Assembly (NCBI GenBank): GCA_015233465.1
Contig: JADFXP010000007.1
Location: 53,674 to 117,673 of the forward strand
Length of the DNA: 64,000 nucleotides
Source of the DNA: Candidatus Magnetominusculus dajiuhuensis
GTDB lineage: Bacteria; Nitrospirota; Thermodesulfovibrionia; Thermodesulfovibrionales; Magnetobacteriaceae
Direction: 5' to 3'
The notes beneath the pieces are model-generated. The model saw nothing but the letters and a program-made list of their open reading frames with translations. It made no database searches and was not told the origin of the DNA. Position 1 is the first letter of the stretch; every line of letters starts with the position of its first letter. Made by a program: the position numbers and the translations under genes. Of this stretch, positions 53,001-61,124 are shown one piece after another.

Positions 53001-54959
53001 ATGACTTCAAACGAAATATTAGTAATACATGATGATCAAGATATATCTGAAGAGATACGCCGAATAGTTAGTACTTCAGGATTCAAGACTCATCTGGCTA
53101 AAAATAAGTCGCAGGCAATAGAAATCTCATCTGTAACAACGTTGCGAACCATTATTATAAATGCCCTTTTAGCAGATGTAAGCATAGTTGCCCTTATTAC
53201 AGAATTAAGAAAGATACCTCATTTAAAAGATACTCCGATTATTTTACTTGCAGAGTCTGACGGAGTATACAATGAGATATTGGCATTAAGTAAGGATAAG
53301 GCTGCATATGGTACGATAAATTCTATAAAACTGCCTGCAAGCGAGGAAGATTTAGTGTCATTAATTGCATCTTCTGCCGCATCTAGCAGTGAGGAGTCAA
53401 CTAACGATAATTCAGATGAAAATTGGAATTCAGTAGATTTAAATTTATCAGAGGAGAAATCAAAGATAGAGTCAGAGGATGAAGTAGAGATTAATGCCTT
53501 GAAAAGACAAGATGAAGAATTTATAGAAAATGTAAATACAGACCCAGTCAGTGAAAAAGAGATTTTACAAGAAGAGTTAAATTCTGAAGAGTTTAAATCA
53601 GAAGAGATTTCTTTAAAGACTGAAAAAATAGAAGAATCAGAATTACTGCCGCAAATAGATTCAGAGGAAGGCATAACTGAAACAGAACAAGAGACTAAAC
53701 CATTTGCTCAAATAATAAATGATACAGTGCCTACAAAGAAAAAACTTATTGAAAGATATGACGGTAATATACCTGAATCAATTGAAAAAACCTTTGATTC
53801 TGACCAGTTAAGACTCTCTGAAGAGGTGGATGATTCAAAGAAGACTTCATTGTTTTTTAAAAATAAGAGGGTATTATATATAGGAGTTATTCAAATACTT
53901 TTTGTTATAGCTGCTGCAGTTGGCGGATATATGTTTTTCTTTAAAGATTATATAAAGACAGCCATTGTTGATAATAAGAAGGCGATAACTGAAACTGCTC
54001 CAAAAGATTTAATACCTACAAAGCCAGTACCAGAAGCCCCAGTAGTGGTTTTAGAACAAATTGGAGCAAAAGATTTATTGGCAAAAAAACAAGATGAAAC
54101 TGTAACTAAGGGATCTGTTGTCCCTAAAGATTCGGTTTTAAATCAAGGAACTAATAATAAACCAGCGGATAAGTCAGCTGCGGATAAGTCAGCTGCGGAT
54201 AAGGCTGCTGCGGATAAGGCTGCTGCCAATAAGGTTGCAGCGGATAAGGCAGCTGCGGATAAGGTTGCTGCAGATAAGGCAGCAGCGGATAAGGCAGCTG
54301 CGGATAAGGCAGCTGCGGATAAGGCTGCTGCCAATAAGGTTGCTGCGGATAAGGCAGCTGCCAATAAGGTTGCTGCGGATAAGGTTGCTGCGGATAAGGT
54401 TGCTGCGGATAAGGCAGCTGCGGATAAGGCTGCTGCCAATAAGGTTGCTGCGGATAAGGCTGTTGCCAATAAGGTTGCAGCGGATAAAGCAGCAGCGGAT
54501 AAGGCAGCTGCGGATAAAGCTGCTGCTATAAAGGCTGTTTCTGATAAAGCTGCTAAAGAAAAAGATCTCAAAGAAAAGAATTCGTCTAAAAAGACTGTTT
54601 CTGAAAAAACGGTTATTGAAAAGCCAGTTAAAGAAAAGATTGAGCCTAAGAAAATAGTTACTGAAAATCCTGCCCAAGTTAAACAGGCAAAAAAGTCAGA
54701 AACTAAACCTGCATCATCTGAACAAGAGTCAAACTATTCTGCTCAAGTCGGTATGTTTAAAGAAAGTTCAAATGCTGAAAATATCGTAACCAAAATCAAG
54801 GGATTTGGTTATCAGAATGTTATAATCAAAGAGGAAAAACGTACTAAAGGGACTGTTTACAGGGTATTGGTAGGACCTTATGAAGATTCTGAAGGGGCTG
54901 CTAATATTGTTAATCAGTTAAAAAGCGTTGGTGTTGACTCTTATATTTATAAGTATTAA
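53001..54959 (+). CDS. Receiver-like - transmembrane - Ala-rich repeat - SPOR protein
   Basis: Residues 1-125 are a receiver-like domain (EILVIHDDQDISEEIRRIV; TPIILLAESDGVY; IKLPASEEDLVSLI); the phospho-Asp position is in IIINALLADV, where Asp seems replaced by Asn. An acidic linker leads to one membrane helix (YIGVIQILFVIAAAVGGYMF). Outside follows a TolA-like Ala/Asp/Lys repeat (about residues 389-514) and a C-terminal SPOR domain (YSAQVGMFKESSNAENIVTK; YRVLVGPYEDSEGAANIV), which binds denuded glycan strands at division sites. The Shine-Dalgarno GGAGG lies 7 bases before the ATG. It is probably a divisome-associated protein with a cytoplasmic regulatory domain. Confidence 0.83.
   Translation: MTSNEILVIHDDQDISEEIRRIVSTSGFKTHLAKNKSQAIEISSVTTLRTIIINALLADVSIVALITELRKIPHLKDTPIILLAESDGVYNEILALSKDKAAYGTINSIKLPASEEDLVSLIASSAASSSEESTNDNSDENWNSVDLNLSEEKSKIESEDEVEINALKRQDEEFIENVNTDPVSEKEILQEELNSEEFKSEEISLKTEKIEESELLPQIDSEEGITETEQETKPFAQIINDTVPTKKKLIERYDGNIPESIEKTFDSDQLRLSEEVDDSKKTSLFFKNKRVLYIGVIQILFVIAAAVGGYMFFFKDYIKTAIVDNKKAITETAPKDLIPTKPVPEAPVVVLEQIGAKDLLAKKQDETVTKGSVVPKDSVLNQGTNNKPADKSAADKSAADKAAADKAAANKVAADKAAADKVAADKAAADKAAADKAAADKAAANKVAADKAAANKVAADKVAADKVAADKAAADKAAANKVAADKAVANKVAADKAAADKAAADKAAAIKAVSDKAAKEKDLKEKNSSKKTVSEKTVIEKPVKEKIEPKKIVTENPAQVKQAKKSETKPASSEQESNYSAQVGMFKESSNAENIVTKIKGFGYQNVIIKEEKRTKGTVYRVLVGPYEDSEGAANIVNQLKSVGVDSYIYKY
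54164..54540 (+). repeat. 15-base tandem repeat encoding AADKA/AANKV
   Basis: About 25 copies of a GCGGATAAGGCTGCT-like unit lie head to tail. Variants fall into AADKA, AADKV and AANKV types in higher-order blocks, indicating recent unequal exchange or slippage. The product is a long charged helix. Open frames on the opposite strand and in another forward frame are by-products of the repeat. Confidence 0.9.
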
Positions 54960-55001
54960 TATTGGGCAGCGCTGAATAAATTCTATAAAGAGCCGAGAAT
55001 C

Positions 55002-56057
55002 ATGGGGATATTTAAAAAGAATAATACCTTAATGGGATTATCGCGCACATGTGGTTGAGCTGCTAAAATAGGTCCGACAGTTTTGTCAGACGCGCTTATT
55101 ATGCTCAATTCATCTACTGATCCAGATTTATTGGTTAGTTATGAGACCGATGATGATGCTGCGGTTTATCGCTTGTTTGATGATACTGCAGTTGTAAGCA
55201 CAACGGATTTTATAACTCCGCCAGTGGATGATCCCTATTGGTTTGGCCAAATAGCTGCTGCAAATTCATTGTCAGATATATATGCAATGGGAGCAACGCC
55301 TTTTATGGCTTTAAATCTTGTGATGTTCCCGTCTTCAAAATTGGATACTGGAATATTAAGGGAGATTTTAATGGGTGGCGGGGATAAGGTAAAAGAGGCT
55401 GGGGCACTTATAGCTGGAGGCCATTCAGTAGACTCTCTTGAACCAATGTATGGACTGGCTGTTACTGGTAAGATAAATACTAAAAGGATTCTAAGGAATA
55501 ATACAGTAAAAGCAGGCGATGCCTTAATATTAACTAAACAACTAGGAACTGGGGTAATATTTAATGCCTGTAGGGCTGGAGTATTTTCTTGGGAAAAATT
55601 ACTAGAGATCTTGCCTGAAATTGCAATGCTCAATAAAAAGGCTGTAGAGACCGCCTTAGAGTTTGATGTAAGTGCTTGTACGGATGTAACTGGATTTGGC
55701 TTAGCAGGACATGTATTAGAGATGACAAGGAGCAGCAGATTAACTGCTGAGATTGAGTATAAGAAATTGCCATTTTATGATGGGGCACTTGAGATGTATA
55801 AAAAAGGTCAGGGTACTGGTTCAAATAAAGCAAATAAAACGAATACAGATTTATTATTAAAGGTTGAAACAAGATTAAGTAATGCAGAACTCCAGATGTT
55901 ATTTGATCCTCAGACTTCTGGTGGGCTTTTGATCTCATTACCTAATAGTCAGGCTGATGGATTAATAAAATTATTGAAAGAAAGGGGAGTAAATTCTGCT
56001 GAAATTATTGGGAACTTAGTGGAATCAGATGATAGCGTGAGGATGAAGATAATTTAA
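55002..56057 (+). CDS. selD: Selenide, water dikinase with in-frame selenocysteine UGA
   Basis: The part after 55083 is plainly SelD (DDDAAVYRLFDDTAVVSTTD; NSLSDIYAMGATPFMALNL; DVTGFGLAGHVLEM; QTSGGLLIS). Upstream, in the same frame, ATG at 55002 leads through GLSRTCG, a TGA at 55056-55058, and AAKIGPTVL. SelD proteins have G-(C/U)-x-x-K-I-x-P at this exact place, the Cys/Sec being catalytic, so TGA is read as selenocysteine (residue 19). The full product has 351 residues, normal for SelD. It makes selenophosphate for selenocysteine synthesis. A Sec-insertion hairpin follows the TGA. Confidence 0.9.
55072..55091 (+). promoter_or_regulatory. Bacterial SECIS-like hairpin downstream of the selD UGA
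   Basis: GTCCGACA and TGTCAGAC pair around a GTTT loop, with one C-A mismatch, starting 13 bases after the TGA at 55056-55058. A short stem at this distance with a GU at the start of the loop matches the general form of SelB-binding bSECIS elements. Confidence 0.65.
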
Positions 56058-56330
56058 TAAAGAATGAGGGCTCTGCCCTACTCTCCAAATTTTATGTTAT
56101 TTGTGATTTTTTATAAATTCAAATATTTCGAAACAGCTGCCCTTTGGGACAACTGCTCCTGCGATAAAATAACTATTTTATCTTACAAGTAATCTGGGTA
56201 ACCACAAGGGTTACCCCTACGAAATACGATGACAATAATTATACCTTTTTTATAAATGGGTTCAAAGGAACGAGTCCCTTTGCGGGTGTCATCCCTAAAG
56301 GGATCCCTTGGGCAGAGCCCTCATTCTTTA
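56058..56330. repeat. MITE-like element, copy 4, with 21-bp perfect terminal inverted repeats
   Basis: TAAAGAATGAGGGCTCTGCCC at 56058-56078 is exactly inverted at 56310-56330. Inside the right end are AAAGGAACGAGTCCCTTT and CCCTAAAGGG; the left centre (AAATTTTATGTTATTTGTGA) resembles the core of copy 3. About 100 bases inside (56145-56225) contain other palindromes (GGGTAACCACAAGGGTTACCC), so another repeat was nested within. The element fills the entire gap between the convergent selD and GGDEF-EAL genes and could serve as a two-way terminator. Confidence 0.72.
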
Positions 56331-56336
56331 GATTAA

Positions 56337-59126
56337 TTATAATAAATCTGCAAAATTTAAAGTATGTCCTTCTTCATCTTCTAAGAGTTTTCTAAAATTT
56401 TCAGCTGTTAATGGTTTGCTAAATATATAACCTTGTATGGCATCACAGTTAAAGGTTCTAAGCAGTTCTAATTGATCGACTATTTCAACCCCCTCTGCAA
56501 TAACCTTGAAATTCAAACTATGAGCCATATTTATAATTGTTGAGGTTATAACCGCATCTGATGAGTCCGTTGTGCTGTTTCTTATAAATCCTTGATCTAT
56601 CTTTAATATATCAATAGGGAAACGTTTTAGATATAATAACGATGAATAACCAGTACCAAAATCATCAACGGATATTTTTATGCCAAATTTTTTTATCTCA
56701 TTCATCATATTTATACTATGCTCTATATCGTTCATTATCCCGCCTTCAGTTAGTTCTATGTCTATGCGGTTTGCATCAACTGAGGTCTTCTCAATGGTGT
56801 CTTTTAATTTTGTGACAAAATCCTTTTGCAGGAATTGTTTACTTGAAAGATTAACAGAGATATTAATATCTTTAAACCCTGCATCATACCACTGTTTACA
56901 TTGTGTGCATGCCTCTTCAAATACCCAGTCCCCAATCTTATTAATCATCCCAATCTCTTCAGCCACAGGTATAAATTTGGCAGGCGAAATAAGGCCAAAT
57001 TCCTTGTGTTTCCATCTGATCAGGGATTCAGCGCCTATAATCTTGCCAGTCTTTAACTCTATTTGAGGCTGATAAAATAATATAAATTCCTTGTTTTCAA
57101 CTGCTCCTCTTATATCATTTTCTAATCTTATACGTTCCATATTTGCAGCATCCATAAGTGGGTCATAGAATTGATAAGAGTTTCTGCCGCGCTCTTTTAC
57201 CTGATACATCGCTAGATCTGCATTTTTTAACAGCGTTTCCACCTCTTCACCGCTTTCAGGAAATAAACATATCCCTATACTTACGCCTATAAAACACTCA
57301 TTGCCATCAAGTAAAAACGGTTTCCCAAGCGAGTTGATTATCTTTTCAGCAACAAGAGCTGGGTCTGCTTGTCCTCCAGTATTGGAGAGTAAGATTTGAA
57401 ACTCATCCCCTCCCATTCTGCTTACTGTGTCTGATTCTCTAAGACATTGATTAAGTCTTAACGCTACTTCTTGAAGTAAAAGATCTCCGATATTATGACC
57501 AAGCGTATCATTGATATTTTTAAATTTATCAAGGTCTAAAAACATTATGCCAAATTTCTGATTTGTTCTCTTTCCATAAGTTATCGCCTGATTTAAACGG
57601 TCTTCAAACAGCACTCGGTTTGGAAGTCCAGTCAAGGCATCATAAAGGGCAAGAAATTTTAGTCGTTCTTCAGCCTTTTTACGTTCTGTATCATCTATTT
57701 TAACGGCTATAAAATGAGTGATAATACCCTTTGAATCCTTTATTGGTGAGATTGACATAAATTCCCATACTAAAGAGCCGTCTTTTTTCTTGTTACAGAT
57801 GTCTGAACGAAATTCCTTGCCAGCTATAATGGTCTCCCAAAGTTCCTTATAGAATGCCTCATTATGAACCCCTGATTTCAGGATTCTTGGAGTCTTTCCT
57901 TTTACTTCTGTGAGGGTATAGCCGGTGTTTTCTGTAAATTTTTGATTAACAAATTCAATCTTTCCAGTTTTATCTGTGATAACAATAGCGCTCAGGCTCT
58001 GTTCAACTGCGGCAGATAATTTTCGCAGATCAGATTCATAACTCTTTTGCTCAGTAATATCTTTTGCAATACAGACAATTTCAACGCTTCCTTTATGCTT
58101 ATCCTTCATCTTTGAGAAACTGCATAATACAGAGACCTTTTCGCCAGATTTTATAATCATATCTGTCTCAAGATTATAACTGCCATTTTCTAAAATAGAT
58201 TTTGATAAATGAACTCCCTGTCCCTCTTCAAATAAAATATCAATAGATTTTCCAATTAATTCTTTTTGAGAATATCCAAGACATTGATATGTTGAGATAT
58301 TTGCAAGTCTGATGATACGGTTTTCACTAAAGACAAATAGCATATCAGGGGTTGTATTTATGATATTGTTGAGGAATTCTTCAGATATAATAGTATTATA
58401 GAGATTTATTGACATATCGTTAAAAACAATTGCAAGGTCATAAATCTCATCATTAAATCTGGGGATAGGAATTTTTTGAAAATATTGTCCTTTACTTATA
58501 TTTATGGCGGCTTTATATAGGTTTTTTATAGGATTTATCAGGGTGTTTATGCCTATGATTCCAATAATAAATACCATTAAATCAAGCCCAGTCATAACAC
58601 AAAGTGCAATCATCATAATGGAATTCTTCCTTTCAGACATCTGTTCATAATAATTAGTTAGTTCATCATTTGTTGAAAGGAGAGCATCACTGTGATCATA
58701 AATAAATTTAAGGGCATTTTTAAAAGATGGAGTATCTATGTTTTCTTTTACAACAATTTCCGCATTTTCTTTAAATGTCTCCCAAAGCAGTTTATTCTTT
58801 GAGAATATCTGATTATATAAATTATCTTCTGCGTATATTTTTCTTAGAGATATATTTTTTTTATCTTTTAATTCCTTAAACGCTGAATCATAACGTTCAA
58901 TATCTTTTACTAAACGCACACGTTCATTCGTATTTCCAGTTCCAATGGCTATTGCATATTTGGTAATTCTTTGAGTGCGCATTCGTTGTCTGCCTGAAAG
59001 GTTGATTATGTATGAATCATTTTTTTGCAGGGTTTGAAAATAAAATATTACTATTAGATTTGTTATGGAAATAACAAGCATCAGAAATAATAGAAAGCCG
59101 ATTTTATTTTTTAGTAATATTCTCAT
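56337..59126 (-). CDS. Membrane sensor GGDEF-EAL protein with PAS domains
   Basis: The 929-residue protein has an N-terminal helix, a PilJ/NIT-like extracytoplasmic helical domain (IINLSGRQRMRTQRITKYAI), a second helix (about 170-195), HAMP, two PAS domains (INTTPDMLFVFSENRIIRLA; GKIEFVNQKFTENTGYTLTE), a GGDEF domain (GLPNRVLFEDRL; SRMGGDEFQILL) and an EAL domain (GAESLIRWKHKEFGLISP; DDFGTGYSSLLYLKRF). GGDEF is intact; the EAL motif is ESL, seen in active enzymes, and the catalytic DDFGTGY loop is complete. It may both make and break c-di-GMP. The LSGRQRMR motif is often linked to nitrate-like sensing, not verified here. Confidence 0.9.
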   Translation of the reverse strand: MRILLKNKIGFLLFLMLVISITNLIVIFYFQTLQKNDSYIINLSGRQRMRTQRITKYAIAIGTGNTNERVRLVKDIERYDSAFKELKDKKNISLRKIYAEDNLYNQIFSKNKLLWETFKENAEIVVKENIDTPSFKNALKFIYDHSDALLSTNDELTNYYEQMSERKNSIMMIALCVMTGLDLMVFIIGIIGINTLINPIKNLYKAAINISKGQYFQKIPIPRFNDEIYDLAIVFNDMSINLYNTIISEEFLNNIINTTPDMLFVFSENRIIRLANISTYQCLGYSQKELIGKSIDILFEEGQGVHLSKSILENGSYNLETDMIIKSGEKVSVLCSFSKMKDKHKGSVEIVCIAKDITEQKSYESDLRKLSAAVEQSLSAIVITDKTGKIEFVNQKFTENTGYTLTEVKGKTPRILKSGVHNEAFYKELWETIIAGKEFRSDICNKKKDGSLVWEFMSISPIKDSKGIITHFIAVKIDDTERKKAEERLKFLALYDALTGLPNRVLFEDRLNQAITYGKRTNQKFGIMFLDLDKFKNINDTLGHNIGDLLLQEVALRLNQCLRESDTVSRMGGDEFQILLSNTGGQADPALVAEKIINSLGKPFLLDGNECFIGVSIGICLFPESGEEVETLLKNADLAMYQVKERGRNSYQFYDPLMDAANMERIRLENDIRGAVENKEFILFYQPQIELKTGKIIGAESLIRWKHKEFGLISPAKFIPVAEEIGMINKIGDWVFEEACTQCKQWYDAGFKDINISVNLSSKQFLQKDFVTKLKDTIEKTSVDANRIDIELTEGGIMNDIEHSINMMNEIKKFGIKISVDDFGTGYSSLLYLKRFPIDILKIDQGFIRNSTTDSSDAVITSTIINMAHSLNFKVIAEGVEIVDQLELLRTFNCDAIQGYIFSKPLTAENFRKLLEDEEGHTLNFADLL

Positions 59127-59190
59127 AATATATCTGAATATCTTAACATATTATCTAAGATTTTTGTCATTTAGTATGTTATGATTAACT

Positions 59191-59901
59191 ATGTTTGGAC
59201 ACTATAATAATACATTTGAATTGAAATATGAATCCTTTAATATTTCAGTAAGCAAGCAGGATAGTATATTTATATACAGAAGAAAAACTGCCCTTGAATT
59301 TATTGAAAAGGCAATTGCAGTAGAGAACTGCCAAATCTTAATCAATCCTGTTGAGCCGTTAAATACTCCAAAAAAAATATCTAATCATTTAATGATTGCC
59401 TTAAATGTGCCATTATTGTTAGAACCTAAGACCACAAAAAAGATTTATATAAAATTCCCAATTGAGTTTGGGGTATTTTTGACTAATGATTTAAAAAATA
59501 TTGAAATCATTGATATATTTACGCTCTCTAAGAATAAGTTTACATTATATGGCGATTTAAAAGACGGAATAATCTGTAAGTATTATAAGAGCGATGTGTT
59601 TTTGACTCAGCCAGATTGCAGCCCAATTTATGAAGGGATAATTGAACTTGATGTCTCTAATAAAACAGCTAAATATGTTACTGTGTCCATGGTTATATTT
59701 AATTCATTTGGCATGAGGATTTATTATAACAACGATAGAGTTTTTATAAAGGCTTCTATGTTAATCCTTAATGAGGGCGCTGCTGAGGTTGATTTTGACA
59801 ACATTTCTGCCCCGCAAGATATGATAAAATCCTATGAACTTTATCTGCTAAAGATGATGTCAATGACAAAGACATCGTTTACAATGGAGTGGGGGCTATG
59901 A
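59191..59901 (+). CDS. DUF432-family protein
   Basis: The 236-residue protein fits DUF432 (MFGHYNNTFELKYESFNISV; FIYRRKTALEFIEKAIAVE; KIYIKFPIEFGVFL). It is beta-rich with no membrane helix or known catalytic motif. DUF432 genes occur next to MscS genes in archaea and some bacteria, as here, where the stop overlaps the mscS start by four bases (ATGA). It is probably a cytoplasmic partner of the channel; its function is not established. Confidence 0.75.
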   Translation: MFGHYNNTFELKYESFNISVSKQDSIFIYRRKTALEFIEKAIAVENCQILINPVEPLNTPKKISNHLMIALNVPLLLEPKTTKKIYIKFPIEFGVFLTNDLKNIEIIDIFTLSKNKFTLYGDLKDGIICKYYKSDVFLTQPDCSPIYEGIIELDVSNKTAKYVTVSMVIFNSFGMRIYYNNDRVFIKASMLILNEGAAEVDFDNISAPQDMIKSYELYLLKMMSMTKTSFTMEWGL

Positions 59902-60677
59902 TCTTAAATGATGTAGTCTATGGATCTGTTACGGTGTTTAATATACTTTCAGCTATATTTACATTGATTGTGTTGATTATTGCCTCAAGGGTTTTATCGC
60001 TTTACGTCAAGAGAAATTTAAAGGATAAATTAGATAAGTTTCATTTAAATATTCTCAATAAGACAATAAATTATGGGTTGATTTTTATAGGATTATTTTC
60101 CATTCTCTCAACGTTAGGGATAAATCTGTCAGGCATAATGGTAGCTGGAGGGGTTACAGGTGTAGTGATTGCGTTTGCCAGTCAGAGAATGGTTGGAAAT
60201 ATTATTTCTGGGATATTTTTGATACTTGAAAGACCGATAAAGATCGGGGAACAGGTTAGTATTGACAATGTATTTGGAACAATAGAGGATATCACATTTT
60301 TATCTACCATAATAATAACCCTTGAGGGATTATATGTTCGTATTCCAAATGAAAAGGTCTTCACAAGCAATATCTCTAATTATAACTATAATAAGGTCAG
60401 ACGGTTTGAGTTTATAGTTGGGATTAAATATAGCAATGACACTCAAAAAGCGATTAATATAATCAAAGAAACCATAGATAATCATCCAATGGCATTGGTA
60501 AATCCTGCCCCTAAGGTCAATTTAAATGAAATTGGGAAAGATTTTGTAAATATATTGGCTCAAGTATGGGGTGGAAACTCTGAATGGTCTAAGGTCAAGA
60601 CTGAACTAATATGGGAGATAAAAAATAGTCTGGAAGATGCAGGAATAGATTTGCCTGCACCGATCCGTATGAGTTAG
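59898..60677 (+). CDS. mscS: MscS-type mechanosensitive channel
   Basis: ATG at 59898 is taken because it overlaps the DUF432 stop; ATG at 59889 is three codons upstream. Three membrane helices are visible, the last being the pore helix (GIMVAGGVTGVVIAFASQRM), followed by the conserved GNIISGIFLILERPIKIGEQ and the beta domain (GTIEDITFLSTIIITLEG; VRIPNEKVF). It opens under membrane tension to release solutes during osmotic downshock. The 259-residue size is close to E. coli MscS. Confidence 0.9.
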   Translation: MILNDVVYGSVTVFNILSAIFTLIVLIIASRVLSLYVKRNLKDKLDKFHLNILNKTINYGLIFIGLFSILSTLGINLSGIMVAGGVTGVVIAFASQRMVGNIISGIFLILERPIKIGEQVSIDNVFGTIEDITFLSTIIITLEGLYVRIPNEKVFTSNISNYNYNKVRRFEFIVGIKYSNDTQKAINIIKETIDNHPMALVNPAPKVNLNEIGKDFVNILAQVWGGNSEWSKVKTELIWEIKNSLEDAGIDLPAPIRMS

Positions 60678-60715
60678 AGCTTAAAATAAATAATTTTATC
60701 AAGGGTTATAATTTC

Positions 60716-60744
60716 TTGACAATATAAATATCTTTGTGTAATAA
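60716..60744 (+). promoter_or_regulatory. Sigma-70-type promoter of tRNA-Val
   Basis: TTGACA at 60716-60721 and TAATAA at 60739-60744 are separated by 17 bases. Initiation near 60751 would give a leader of about 100 bases before the tRNA. Confidence 0.65.
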
Positions 60745-60767
60745 TTTTTATGGTAGGCGTAGTGATA

Positions 60768-60846
60768 GTGAAAAGTTAGAGGCAGTTAAAGAAATTAAGC
60801 GGGTTCGGGGCTATTGCCCCAACGGTGCTTTTCACTTTTAACTTTC
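60768..60846 (+). ncRNA. Structured leader upstream of tRNA-Val
   Basis: GTGAAAAG (60768-60775) pairs with CTTTTCAC (60828-60835) and encloses GGGGC-TATT-GCCCC (60807-60820). The left arm overlaps AAAGTTA, which can instead pair with TAACTTT just downstream, so two exclusive folds are possible. It may be only a processing leader, or a small RNA cut from the tRNA precursor. Confidence 0.35.
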
Positions 60847-60853
60847 TTACGGC

Positions 60854-60929
60854 GGGCGGATAGCTCAGTTGGTGGAGCACAGCCCTTACAAGGCTGGGGC
60901 CGCAGGTTCGAGACCTGCTCCGCCTACCA
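60854..60929 (+). tRNA. tRNA-Val (anticodon TAC)
   Basis: The acceptor stem GGGCGGA/TCCGCCT (first pair G-U), anticodon stem CAGCC/GGCTG with loop CTTACAA, T arm CAGGTTCGAGACCTG and encoded CCA are all present. The anticodon TAC reads GTA and GTG codons. Confidence 0.95.
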
Positions 60930-61124
60930 AATAATAATAACATTTATACTACCTATCTAATAACTGATGCGCCAGGTATGCAAAAGAGGCACAGAAAAAT
61001 CAAATCCCATTTATAATAATTTATAACAATATTATATGTAGTGACAAATCTATTAGGATTCTATATATTAATTATATTTTGTTATAATAATTAAGATTAT
61101 AACAAACGGAGGTATTAAAATAAG

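Noticed and set aside
54143..54677. Long open frames on the minus strand and in another plus frame across the Ala-rich repeat
   Set aside because: They arise from the 15-base repeat, which has no stops in several frames; there are no starts with ribosome-binding sites and the products are low-complexity.
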